Assembly (NCBI RefSeq): GCF_963576675.1
Contig: NC_088918.1
Coordinates: 61,335,001-61,399,000 of the forward strand
Length of the DNA stretch: 64,000 nt
Source: Euphorbia lathyris
Taxonomy: Eukaryota > Streptophyta > Magnoliopsida > Malpighiales > Euphorbiaceae
Reading direction: 5' to 3'
Shown: positions 21,854 to 32,650 of the stretch, piece by piece
Position numbering within the stretch: position 1 is the stretch's first letter
Layout of the letters: every line of letters starts with the position of its first letter
The notes under the pieces: generated by a model
Databases searched by the model: none
What the model saw: only the letters and a program-made list of their open reading frames with translations
What the model was told of the DNA's origin: nothing
Position numbers and translations under genes: made by a program

Positions 21854-23020
21854 TCTAGTATTAAGGATCTAATGATTCCTGGTGGTGTCTAGACTCTAAC
21901 TCAGGTTTCTTCATATCTTCTCCATGAACTTCAAATCGAAGGAAGAACGATGAAAAATTATTTGCATCAACTGGCTTATGTTGAAAGCAACCATGTGTAG
22001 GAATTTTTCAATGGACTATGTTTGTGTGAAAACATGTGTTTTAGTATTGAGAGTTTCACTGGTGACCTTTTCCTAGTAAAATCCACTATCAATAATTATT
22101 ATTTCAGGAGCGGATAAAGTCATTGTGATTTTTTAACTCCACACTCACCACACCAATTCCTTCAAATCTGACCGCTTCCTACAAAACAAAGAGATATTAG
22201 CGTCCTGTGGGGGACTCTCTAATACGTAAGTTGGTATATTTCTTAAAAATATATAATGCAAATAGACAAATAAGGGTGTATATATGTAACGTACTTAGGA
22301 TTCTATGAACCCTACCTTATATAGTTCCCTCGTAGTCCTGATTAGAATATGACTTCACTTACCATATAAATATTTAAGAGCCAATGTCCTAATCAGAACA
22401 TGAAGCTACCACTCATATACACCGTATCCCAAGGAATCTTTACCTTGATAGGACTTTCAAGACGTAAAATGCGTGACCTCTCTTTTCAGTAATGGATCCA
22501 GATTCTTTAACACACCGATTTGGACTATCTGATCTAAACTCCATTCAGAGAGATGCAATGGATAACTTATCACTAGATGCATTAATTTTAAAGTCCCTTA
22601 AAATATAATAATCAACAAACATTACGAAACAATACCTAACTATTTTTGTTAAATAATGTTATTTAGTTTGAGAAATTTGTTGTACTTTTGAAATATAAAT
22701 AAACTATGAGTTATTCCTTAATTGTTTGTTTGGTGAAGAGCACAAGTCCAAGTCCAAATTCAAATATTAATTTTGAAACTAATTAATTACAATGTACTTA
22801 TTTGATTATCACAATAACCTAGTTCATTGAATTAGAGCTTTCCAATAAGGAAACTGAAGCAATCAAAAATATAATTACAAAGCTCATAGATAATTTTTTT
22901 AATTTTTTTACTTAATACACACTCTAAAATTCAGCTCAACCAAAAAAAGCATAACCCATAGAGACAAAAGGTGACCATCTCAACCATCAACTGTGGAGAT
23001 TGAGGAACCTCTCTGTCTAG
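21854..23020. other. Upstream region of the laccase gene
   Basis: No ORF. Around 22180-22340 there is text resembling an old retroelement LTR on the minus strand (TTATATAG at 22317-22324 and CCTGTGGGGGACTC), but it has no boundaries. The proximal laccase promoter occupies the last few hundred bases. Confidence 0.4.
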
Positions 23021-23027
23021 TCTTTTC

Positions 23028-23034
23028 ACCTAAT
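23028..23034 (+). promoter_or_regulatory. Possible MYB AC-type element
   Basis: ACCTAAT matches the ACC(A/T)A(A/C)(T/C) consensus bound by secondary-wall MYB factors. It is 26 bp upstream of the TATA box, a plausible place for lignin-type regulation. A 7-bp match can occur by chance. Confidence 0.35.
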
Positions 23035-23053
23035 CTTGGTCTCTCTTTTTACT

Positions 23054-23060
23054 TATAAAG
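23054..23060 (+). promoter_or_regulatory. TATA box of the laccase gene
   Basis: TATAAAG lies 89 bp upstream of the ATG at 23143, giving a short leader. Confidence 0.55.
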
Positions 23061-23142
23061 TCTTGTTTGATTTTCCCATATTCCTCCAACATTTCTGGTT
23101 TCCTCATTTCTCTTTTATTAATTCCACCAAACAGAGATTGGA

Positions 23143-26100
23143 ATGAGGAAATCCCATACTTGTCTCTCTTCTTCAATTGCAACTTTGGGGTTTATCTTTT
23201 GCATTTTTTCACTATTTCCAATCCTTGAAGCCGCCATTACTAGGCATTACACGTTCAATGTACATGCATATATTATATATTAATTAATAGAATCAAACTT
23301 ACTATTTACGTATTAATTAATTAAATAATTAGTTTTGCTTGCTGTTCTAATTAATTCTTTTTATTTGAAGATTGTTTACAAAAACATTACAAGATTATGC
23401 AACACAAGAACCGTTGTGACGGTAAATGAGAAATTCCCCGGGCCTCGCTTGATAGCAAGAGAAGGTGATCGAGTTATCGTCAAAGTTGTTAATCATGTCT
23501 CGAACAACATCAGCATTCACTGGTATATATGAATGTATATAATCGTGTTATGTTATCTATATATGCCACGTGTTAGAAATTGATGGTCTTATTATATGGT
23601 AGGCACGGGATAAGGCAGCTGACTTCGGGTTGGGCAGATGGACCGGCATATGTAACACAATGTCCAATACAAACAGGGCAGACATACAGTTACAACTTCA
23701 CTATTATAGGGCAGAGAGGAACCCTGTTCTGGCATGCTCATATTTCATGGTTAAGATCTTCTGTTTATGGACCTATTATTATTTTACCAAAACTTAATGA
23801 ATCGTATCCGTTTCAGAAACCATACAAGGAAGTCCCTATCCTTTTTGGTACGTATGTGTATTTTGGTTATTTATATTAATTAAATAGAGGATTATATTAT
23901 ATGGTTTTTAATCATAATTACAGGAGAATGGTTTAATGTTGATCCGGAGGCTATAATTGCACAAGCTCTTCAAACCGGAGGAGGTCCAAATGTTTCTGAT
24001 GCATACACCATTAATGGTCTTCCTGGTCCTTTATACAATTGTTCTTCTTCTAAAGGTTGGTAGTGAGTCCTGAAGTAAGTATAAGGATACATTAACTACA
24101 TTTGTGGTAAATTCCTAATAATTACCTTATTTATGGTGGATTTGGAACTATTTCCGACTTTGCGGTGGTTTTAGTTCATTTTGTTGTCCATAATGGCGTT
24201 CTCAATATTTTTGCGCACTCATTCATAACAGTCTATTTGTTTGACAAGCGGACTCATAACAGAGAATCTAAAGTGAAAGTAAAATCTTATAACCGGTCCA
24301 CTTGTTAGATAAGAAGACTGATGATGAGAATCTTAATTCCTTGTACGGAAGGAAAATATTGCTAGCAGTCCGCCTATCAGCCAAGCAAATTGGCAAAGAG
24401 AGTAGTCTGGACTGCTTTGAATGCTTGCAAAAAATCTATGGCACATGCCATTATGCCTTGCGGAGTGAAGTAATTAAAAATACCGCAATAAATGGAAATA
24501 GTTTTAAATCCACTTTAAAAAAGAAAATTAGTTTATGGATTAATCACAAATGCGTTAATATTCCTAAGTACATGTATTTCTTTTGAAAATACGAGTACCA
24601 ACAAGTATATTTCAATACGGTTTGTGGTGTTCTTAGCTCACTTTGCCAATCATAACCAGGTGCCCAACATTTTATGTGCACATTCAAAACAGTCTACTTA
24701 TTTAACAAGCAGACTGGTGACGAGAATCTTAATTACCAGTGGAAACAAAATTTCACGTCCGGTACATCTAACAGATGGACAGATGAATCTTAATTCCTTT
24801 TATGGAAGAAAAATCTCTCTACCAATCTATTTGTCAGATAGGCGAATGGGCAAGGAGAGCAGTCCGTCAAGCCGACTGCTTTGAATGCTTGAAAAAAATG
24901 CACGGCACGCCATTATAACCGGCGAATTGAACTAATAATACCACAAAAAAACCAAGATAGTTTTAAATCCATCATTTTTTTATAGTTTGTTTGATTTTTC
25001 GGTTCGAGACTTATCGGATACCATTTGGGTGGATCATCTCTCACTGAAAGCTTTCCAAATACGCTAGGATTCAAATTCAAGATCCAGTTTAAGCCACTTA
25101 ACCCTTCTTAACTCAAGTGAACATTAACTGATGTTTTAAATCTATCTTAAAAAGAACAATAGTTTAGGATTAATAACAACTGTGTCTATATTTCGACCCA
25201 CGAGTACCTACTAGTGTATTTTAACGATGTTAAATTATATACTTAATGACAGATACATTCAGGCTGAAAGTGAAACCGGGAAAAACCTACCTTCTCCGAT
25301 TAATCAACGCTGCACTCAACGACGAACTATTCTTCAGCATCGCCAACCACACACTCACCATTGTTGAAGCAGATGCAAGTTACATAAAACCATTTGAAAC
25401 CGATACACTCCTCATCACGCCAGGCCAAACCACAAACGTTCTCCTCAAAACCAAATCACATTCCCCCAATTCAACTTTCTTAGTGGCCGCCAGACCTTAT
25501 TTCACCGGCGCCGGAACCTTCGACAACTCAACTGTCACCGGAATCCTCCTTTACAAACACCCCTCCTCCTCCTCATCCTCCTCATCAAAACTCCCCTTAC
25601 TAAAACCAACCCTACCCCCAATTAATTCCACAGCTTTCGTAGCAAACTTCACCAGAAAATTCAAAAGCTTAGGAAATCCCAAATTCCCCGCAAATGTACC
25701 CCAAATTGTTGACAGGAAATTTCTATTCACAGTCGGACTTGGAACTACACCATGTCCCACAAATACTACCTGTCAAGGTCCGACTAATAGTACTAAATTT
25801 GCTGCATCTGTTAACAATGTTTCGTTTATGTTACCCTCCGTTGCTCTTCTTCAATCTTATTATTTCGGGAAGTCTAACGGGGTTTTCAGATCTGATTTTC
25901 CTGAGAATCCACCGTCGGTTTTCAATTACACCGGCACACCGCCGAATAACACTAATGTGAGCAATGGAACGAGAGCTTTGGTGTTGAGATTCAATACGAG
26001 TGTTGAATTGGTGTTGCAGGATACTAGTGTTCTTGGTGCTGAAAGTCATCCTCTTCATCTTCATGGATTTAATTTTTATGTAGTTGGATTAGGATTTGGG

Positions 26101-26349
26101 AATTATGATTCTAATAATGATCCTGCTAAGTTTAATTTGGTTGATCCGGTCGAGAGGAATACTATCGGTGTACCGGCGGGAGGATGGGTTGCTCTTCGGT
26201 TCTTAGCAGATAATCCAGGTGTGTGGTTTATGCACTGTCACCTTGAGGTTCATACGAGTTGGGGGCTGAGGATGGCATGGCTAGTGTTGGATGGGGCAAA
26301 ACCCAATCAGAAGTTACAACCACCACCGTCGGATCTTCCAAAGTGTTGA
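23143..26349 (+). CDS. LAC17-like: Laccase (multicopper oxidase), LAC17-like
   Basis: Five exons: 23143-23259, 23371-23522, 23603-23847, 23924-24055 and 25253-26349. All introns are GT-AG and in phase, giving 580 residues, normal for plant laccases. Residues 1-30 form a signal peptide (cleavage near LEA/AITRH), so the enzyme is secreted to the cell wall. Copper ligands are present: HWHG (89-92), HAH (134-136), HPLHLHG (481-487) and HCHLEVH (543-549), with Cys544 for T1 copper and Leu554 at the axial position. Plant laccases oxidise monolignols and other phenols with oxygen. The ITRHYT start, the SNNISIHW and [20 protein letters not shown] blocks and the DLPKC end point to the lignification-type LAC17/LAC2 group. 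The final coding part is a single 1,097-bp exon; many plant laccases have a sixth exon, so a last intron may have been lost. Intron 4 is long (1,197 bp) and repeat-filled. An (S)8 run lies in exon 5. No disruption seen. Confidence 0.95.
24100..24985. repeat. Two tandem diverged repeats inside laccase intron 4
   Basis: About 24140-24545 and 24620-24985 share blocks in the same order: AACAGTCTA(C/T)TT, GA(C/T)GAGAATCTTAATT, GAATGCTTG(C/A)AAAAAAT and TAGTTTTAAATCCA. The frames at 24302-24586 and 24624-24884 lie inside this intronic duplication and are not exons. The source sequence is not recognised. Confidence 0.75.
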
Positions 26350-26485
26350 TTTTTTTTTTTTTTTTTTTGACTTTGTTGGTCCTGATTCTTTTTGTATTCC
26401 AGTCTTGTATACTTGTCTGTCTTGACTTGCTTTGAATTTTTTTGTAATTTAATAATCATGAGAAATATTTTTTGGGGGAGAGAAC

Positions 26486-26491
26486 AATAAA
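26486..26491 (+). terminator. Candidate polyadenylation signal
   Basis: AATAAA 137 bp after the laccase stop codon, followed by an A-run. Confidence 0.5.
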
Positions 26492-27129
26492 AAAAAAGAG
26501 GATTGTGACAATGTACTTGAGTTGGTGGAAAGTCTAAAAAGATGTAAGATGGGAAGACTACACCTGAATTGTGAACATGGAATGGGATGGATGGGTTAAT
26601 TATGTTTAAATTAATCAATAAATTTAATTCAAATTTCCTTAATGCATCTACTAATTTGCTTTTAATTCAAGTTGTGTTATCATAGGGCCGGTCTTGAGAT
26701 TTGGAGTGCTCTATACAAAAATAAAATAAAGTGTCTAGCTAATAAAGTTAAAAAAATATATAATTAAATAAAACAAATCAAGTAAAAAATAGTTCTTCTT
26801 GAATTTTTTGAAGTAAAATCACTAATTAAATGTAGATATAGTCAGAAAATAAAATGAAAAAATAGAACCTGATTTGAGATCTTTGCAGATCAGTAGAAAT
26901 CTATTTCAAACAAAAATTATTCGCGCACCACAATTCTCAAAGTTCTCAAGGAGTGAGAAAGATGTAGTCTGATTGTTGTTGTCACCAGAAAGATGGAATA
27001 TAGAGAAGATGATTTGCAAATTGTAGGACATCGTTAATTTGAAAGAGTTGGAAAATATGAATAGAAGATATGATAAGATAACGTAGAAAACCGATAGAGT
27101 TAAACCGTTGAGCCCTTTCATTGACGTGT

Positions 27130-27132
<3 letters not shown>
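26492..27132. other. 3' flank of the laccase gene, no gene
   Basis: No supported ORF. It contains the possible hAT terminus at 26684. Confidence 0.4.
26684..26740. mobile_element. Possible hAT terminus remnant
   Basis: AGGGCCGGTCTTGAGATTTG followed by GGAGTGCTCTATAC resembles the terminal sequence of plant hAT-like elements. Only one end is recognised. Confidence 0.3.

Positions 27133-27188
<56 letters not shown>
27133..27188. repeat. (AT)n microsatellite
   Basis: About 28 AT dinucleotides. Confidence 0.98.
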
Positions 27189-27191
<3 letters not shown>

Positions 27192-27658
27192 GGTGAGATC
27201 TAGTGAGACAAGTGGTTCTGGTATGACAATGAGCTTATTGTGTGACATAACAAAACTACGTAGTTTTGATGATAATTGAAAATGGCAAGGTGACAAATTT
27301 ATAAATAAAAGGAAATAGAGGATAGAGAAAATTGTTTTATTTCTTTTCTTTAAAATACATTTTCCTGACCTTTCTAACCTCGTTTTTTGAAAATTTTTAT
27401 AGTATTAGACGATCATTTTGAGATCCCTGAAGCTCAAGTAAAAAAAATCCGGTGAACGGAATCCGAGTGGACGTTTTCCGGTGAGAAAAAAGTGTCCAGA
27501 AAATTCTTAAAAAACTCCAGAAAATGTAAAACATTATTCTCAGAAACTTTAATTCTTGGGTCGAAGCGGGATTTCTTACGGTTTAGTCCCAATAAGACGT
27601 TTTCCTTAATTTTATCTATTTTACATGCTTCAACAATTTGTTGGGTTAAAACCATAAT
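27189..27658. other. Intergenic with an extra partial foldback arm
   Basis: No gene. The part 27497-27572 (with AATGTAAAACATTATTCTCA and GAAACTTTAATTCTTGGGTC) is a weaker third copy of the arm sequence of the foldback at 27659-28302. Confidence 0.5.
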
Positions 27659-28302
27659 TAATCTCACTTTGAGCCAAGAATTGAAGTTTCTTAAAATGAT
27701 GTTTTACATGTTTTGGAATTTTTTGATAATTTTCTAGATGCATTTTTTGTCCTACTTACATTGTTCCGACTGTGTATGAAACTGTTCCAAATCAGTGTAC
27801 CATTTGTTCCAACATAATACTTATATTGTTCCAACAGAATAAATCAGCGTACCAATTTTTCCATCAAAATAGTTATATTATTCCAGCATAATACTTATAT
27901 TGTTCCAACATAATAAATCAGTTTACTAATTGTTCCAAATCAATTTTATTATTTATGTCTTCAATTTCATTTTTGTTCTTTTAGTATTTAATATAGTATC
28001 TTCAAATTTATATTAGTTATATTATTTAGAAAATAATTCTAATTCTTATATTCTTCCAACAGAATAAATTTGTGTACCAATTGTTTCAAATCAGTGTACC
28101 AATTGTTTCAATAGAATAGTTATATTGTTCCAACAAAATACTTATATTGTTCCAATAGAATTGTTATATTATTCCAAAAAAATATTCCAACACATAGTGC
28201 TGAAAGATAGGACCAAAAATTACCCAGAAAATTATCAAAAAATTTCAAAACATGTAAAACATTATTTTAAGAAACTTTAATTATTGGCTCAAAATGAGAT
28301 TC
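27659..28302. repeat. Foldback structure with internal minisatellite
   Basis: Arms 27659-27754 and 28208-28302 are inverted copies: GCCAAGAATTGAAGTTTCTT on the left mirrors AAGAAACTTTAATTATTGGC on the right, and TTTTACATGTTTTGGAA mirrors TTTCAAAACATGTAAAA. Between them (27760-28200) are diverged repeats of TTGTTCCAACA(T/G)AATA plus CTTATA or AATCAGTGTACCAA. The right arm ends exactly where the truncated Copia element A begins. Confidence 0.8.
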
Positions 28303-30118
28303 TGTCAATGGCACTTTTGTTGTCACATTTGACTTCAATCATCTTAGTTTGAACTCCATAATCATCCAGCTGTTGCTTGATCCAGAGGACTTGGGCAACA
28401 CAGCTTCCAACAATAATGTACTCATCTTCAGTGGTTGACAGGGCTACTGACGGCTACTTCTTACTGAACCAAGACACAAGACAGCTTCCGAGGAAATGAC
28501 ATCCTCCTGAAGTGCTTTTCCGCTCAAGCTTGTCTCATCCATAGTCAGCGTCAGTGTATCCAAGGAGTGTGAAATCATCAGTGTTGGGATACCATAAACC
28601 TGCATTCACTGAGCCTTGCAAATATCTAAGGATTCTTTTTACAACTATGTAATGAGATTCCTTAGGGTTAGATTGATATCTTGCACAGTAACATACTGAG
28701 AACTGAATATCTGGCCTACTTGCCGTTAGATAGAGTAGAGAGCCAATCATACCTTGGTACAATTTGCTGTCTACTGACTTACCATTTTCGTCAGCACAGA
28801 GGACAGTGTCAGTGCCCATTGGTGTAGATATTGACTTATAGTTGTCCATCTCATATTTCTTCAATATCTCCTTTGCATACTTAGTCTGACTGATGAATAT
28901 GCCATTCTTGCCTTGTTTAATTTGAAGTCCAAGGAAGAAGTTGAGTTCTCCCATCATTGATATTTCAAATTCAGTTTGCATCTGCTTGCTGAATTCCTTG
29001 CACATAGATTCATTAGTAGCACCAAATATGATGTCATCAACATAAATTTGTGCCAACAGTGTATCTTTACCCTTTTTCTTAATGAATAAGGTTGTATCAG
29101 CTTTTTCCTTGACATAATTTCTAGTCAGCAGAAAGCTTGTTAGTCTTTCATACCAAGCACGTGGTGCTTGCTTCAGACCATACAAAGCCTTTTTGAGCTT
29201 ATAAACGTGGTTTGGGAACTTAGGATCCTCAAAACCTGGAGGCTGATTAACATAGAGCTCCTCGTTTATGACTCCATTTAGAAATGCACTCTTGACATCC
29301 ATTTGAAACAATTTAAAGTTCATAAAGCTTACGTAAGCACACAATATTATAATTGCTTTAAGCCTTGCCACTAGGGCAAAGGTCTCACCGTAGTCAATAT
29401 ATTCCTGTTGACTGTAGCCTTGAGCTACAAGTCTGGCTTTGTTTCTGACTATGTTCCCTTGTTCGTCCAGCTTGTTGCGAAAAACCCATCTCGTTCCTAT
29501 GGTCTTCTGGCTTTTTAGATTTGGCACTAAGTCCCACACTTCATTCCTTCTGAACCGGTCAAGCTCCTCTTGCACTGCACCCATCCAGAATTCATCATTC
29601 TCAGCTTCTGAAAAGTGCTTCGGTTCCAGAACTGAGACGAATGCTACATTGCTGAGGTATCTCTTGAGTTGATTTCTTATCATCAGGGTATTCTCAGCAG
29701 CATCGAGGATGTTGCTTTCAGAGTGTCCTCTTGGGATTCTGATTTCTCTCGGTAGTGTAATGTCTTCAGCGGGTTGTGTTTCAACAATCTCTGTAGGTTT
29801 AGATTGGTCAGTGAAAATGATTTGAGTTTCGTTTTTACCTTTAGTCAGTCTTTGAGGAAGTGACTCAGTGGTTGTGCTCAGGTCAGCAGGTGCTGAGCTG
29901 AGATCATCTTCAGTTGTCTGATTGACCTTCTCAGCAGGGTTAGTTTCATCGAACTCAATATGGACAGACTCTTCTAAGACCTGAGTTCGTTTATTGAAAA
30001 TTCTATATGCTTTACTGTTTGTTGAGTAACCTAAAAAGATAGCTTCATCAACTTTTGAATCAAAATTAGCAAGGTTGTCTTTAGTATTTAGAATAAAACA
30101 TTTACAACCGAAGTTCAT
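28303..30118 (-). pseudogene. SIRE-type Copia A: reverse transcriptase and RNase H start
   Basis: Minus-strand frame 30118-28535 (527 codons) holds the linker after integrase ([18 protein letters not shown]), the Copia RT with WDLVPNLKSQKTIGTRWVF, NGVINEELYVNQPPGFEDP and [18 protein letters not shown], the catalytic YVDD in QIYVDDIIFG, and the start of RNase H (LLGYTDADYG). A TGA at 28535 ends the frame. RNase H-like sequence runs on to about 28303, where the element is cut by the foldback structure, so the 3' LTR is missing. Belongs with the integrase piece 30278-30732 and, across the B LTR, with 32168-34353. Confidence 0.85.
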
Positions 30119-30732
30119 AGGGTTTTTCCTCAGTATAGGTCTGACTAGAGCCTTATTGAGTATGTAGCAAGCTGTGTTAACAGCTTTTCCCTAGAAGTAC
30201 TTTGGAAGCCTATTCTCACTCAGCATTATCTTGACCATTTCAACCAGAGTTCTGTTCTTCCTCTCAACTACCCCATTCTATTGAGGAGTTCTAGGAGCAG
30301 AAAAGTTATGGTCAATGCCGCTGGCTTCACAGAATTCATCAAACAACTGTTTTTTGAATTCTCCACCATTATCACTTCGAATGTGAGCTAACTTTAGGTA
30401 TTTATCATTTTCAAGTTTTCTAACCAGTGTTGAAAACATCTCAAAAGTTTCATCCTTGCTACTCAGCAAGATGGCCCAAATGTACCTAGAAAAGTCATCT
30501 ACAATGACCAAGGAAAATCTCCTACCACCCAAGCTCAGCGGCTGGACTGGTCCGAAGAGATCCAAGTGTAGCAACTCTAATGGACGCTTGGTTGAGACTA
30601 TATTTTTACTTTGAAAAGATTTCTTAGTTTGTTTTCCATACTGACAAGCATTGCATAATTGATCCTTTTCAAACTTAAGTTTGGGCAGTCCCTCAACTAA
30701 TTGCTTTCTTGCTAATTTGGCCAGGAGGTCCA
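30119..30732 (-). pseudogene. SIRE-type Copia A: integrase core
   Basis: Frame 30733-30278 plus the broken part down to 30119. Shows the C-terminal half of the zinc-binding region ([16 protein letters not shown]) and two catalytic aspartates (LHLDLFGP and IRSDNGGEF). After QNGVVER-type text the frame is broken by a stop near 30278 and further stops. The N-terminal HHCC half lies on the other side of the inserted B LTR (32163 onward). Confidence 0.8.
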
Positions 30733-32162
30733 TGTTGGTCCCGTGTGATTAGTTCCAGGGGGGGTTAGGAACTAATGTAATTTTTTTTCGCTAATTTAAT
30801 TATACTGACTTGATAATTTTGATGAGTTTGTTATCTTAGCTTGTGGTCAGCACAGTCGATCTTAATGTAAGACAGCTTTGGTCAGATGTTGACTAAGGCT
30901 GTTTTACTCGTGAGTTGGGAATTGACACTTTCTGTGGTCAGCTTCCAACTCAGCACTCTGATTTACTCAGTATCAGTTTAAATGATTTATATGCTGAGTA
31001 AATTCAACAGACAACACATGCATATATATATATATATTGAGAGAGTTAGAAATTACTCAGTACGACTTATCCTGGTTCGGCCTATCTGCCTACGTCCAGT
31101 CCCCAGAGTCCTCCGGGCTTTTGGAATCCAATACTGAGCTCTTTAAAGGTAGAGCACAAACCATTTACAAGGCAGTTGAATATGCAAGAGTACCATCCTC
31201 TATTCTTCTACTCAACTCCTACTAAGCACCACAACCCAGTACTTAGATTTCTCAACCACTGAATGTTTACAACCGAACACTCAGCACAACACTCTCAATA
31301 TCACAATTGATACAAGTTGTTCTTTTTCAAATGAAGAACACTTTAGATGATTACAAACAATCAATCTAGCATTTACACAGGAATAGAAAATGGGTGTAAG
31401 ATCTCTTTCTTATTTTTGAGTGCTTTGAACTTGTAATTTTCTCTCTTGTATTTTTCTTTCTGTACGTCAGCAATGATCCAAGGAGTTTGATTGTCTTTAT
31501 ATAGATGAAAACCTGGAGGAGGATCATTTGAAATGATTTAGCCGTTAATTCCAAAATGGCTCTTTTAGGAGACAGCTTCTGGTCAGCTTCAGGTTTTGCA
31601 GGCCAATCCTATCCTCTGATTTCTTCAGGCGTCAGACTTGTCTTCTTCCTACAGACGTCGTCTTTTTGTGGCAGTTGTCTTTTAGCTATAATCTGTTGAC
31701 CCATGCTTCTCGGAATGTGTCTTTTGCGTAATTCCGAGGATTCAATTATTGGTGCAGAAGGTTTGCAAAACTTGTCTTCTAGTGAACGGATCTCTCATGC
31801 TGTCCTGAAGATTTACTCAGCTTCTACTTTATTCATTGTCTTTGTTTATTGTCAACTTCTATGCTGAGTTCTGTTTTGCAAGACAACTTCTGAGAGGGCT
31901 TTTAATGCTGAGTTCCATTCTACTTTACTTTGTTGAGCTTCAGACTTCTATTCTTTGATACTGAGTTTGATTCTACTCGGCTTGTTCTTTGATCTCATGC
32001 TGACTTCGTCCTGTCTTATTCTTTATTTCTTTTTGTATTTAAGTTTATACTCAACATTGAACAAACAGATTAGTACAATTAAATCAAAGCACTTAAATTT
32101 AATTGTCTCTTAATCATGGATGATTTTGTCAAATCAAAATCTTGTGGAAAGGTGTTTCAACA
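30733..32162 (-). mobile_element. Solo LTR of SIRE-type Copia B, inserted in A
   Basis: 1,430 bp, TGTTGG...CAACA, almost identical to the B 5' LTR at 44131-45566. Flanked by GTCCA on both sides (30728-30732 and 32163-32167), a perfect 5-bp target duplication within the pol gene of A. No internal sequence, hence a solo LTR. A minus-strand TATA (TATATAAA) is at 31497-31504. Confidence 0.9.
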
Positions 32163-32650
32163 GTCCATGCTTACATGACCAAGTCTCTTGTGCCATAGCC
32201 ATGAATTTTGTTCCTTTGATACTAAGCATATATTCTTTGAAAACTTCTTTTCCAAATTCAGCATAAAGACATTGTCAACACGAGGGGCAGTTAAAATCAA
32301 TTCATTTGTTTTGCCCTCGAGTATTTTACATCCAGAGGCATCAAATATAACTTTCCTACCACTGTCACACAGCTGAGCTATGCTCAGTAGGTTATATTTA
32401 ATTCCTCTGAATAGGGAGACTGACTCAATAGTAGGATTGCCACCAACGGTTCCTGAACCTACTATCTTACCCTTTTTGTTGTCTCCAAAACTTACACTTC
32501 CTCCATGTTTATGCACGAGTGTGATGAATTGAGTTTCATCACCAGTCATATGCCTCGAGCATGCGCTGTCAATGTAGCATAACCTTGACTTCTCAGTACA
32601 CCTCAGGCCAACCTGCAATACATTAGTTCTTCTTAGGTACCCAAAGCTTT
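32163..32650 (-). pseudogene. Copia A (left copy): protease and integrase zinc-finger part
   Basis: Frame 32618-32157: LCYIDSACSRHMTGDETQF carries the Copia protease active-site region, followed by GIKYNLLSIAQLCDSGRKVIF and the GAG-pre-integrase [13 protein letters not shown] (HH of the zinc finger), ending exactly at the B LTR insertion. Virtually the same as 45567-46063. Confidence 0.85.

Noticed and set aside
24302..24884. Frames inside laccase intron 4 as extra exons
   Set aside because: They would break the laccase frame; exon 4 joins exon 5 in phase with consensus splice sites, and the frames belong to a duplicated repeat.
25551..26064. Antisense and alternative frames in laccase exon 5
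   Set aside because: Shadows of the real coding frame, without any domain of their own.
31037..31225. 62-codon frame conserved between 31037 and 44441
   Set aside because: Lies antisense within the LTR of Copia B; similarity is due to the LTR copies.
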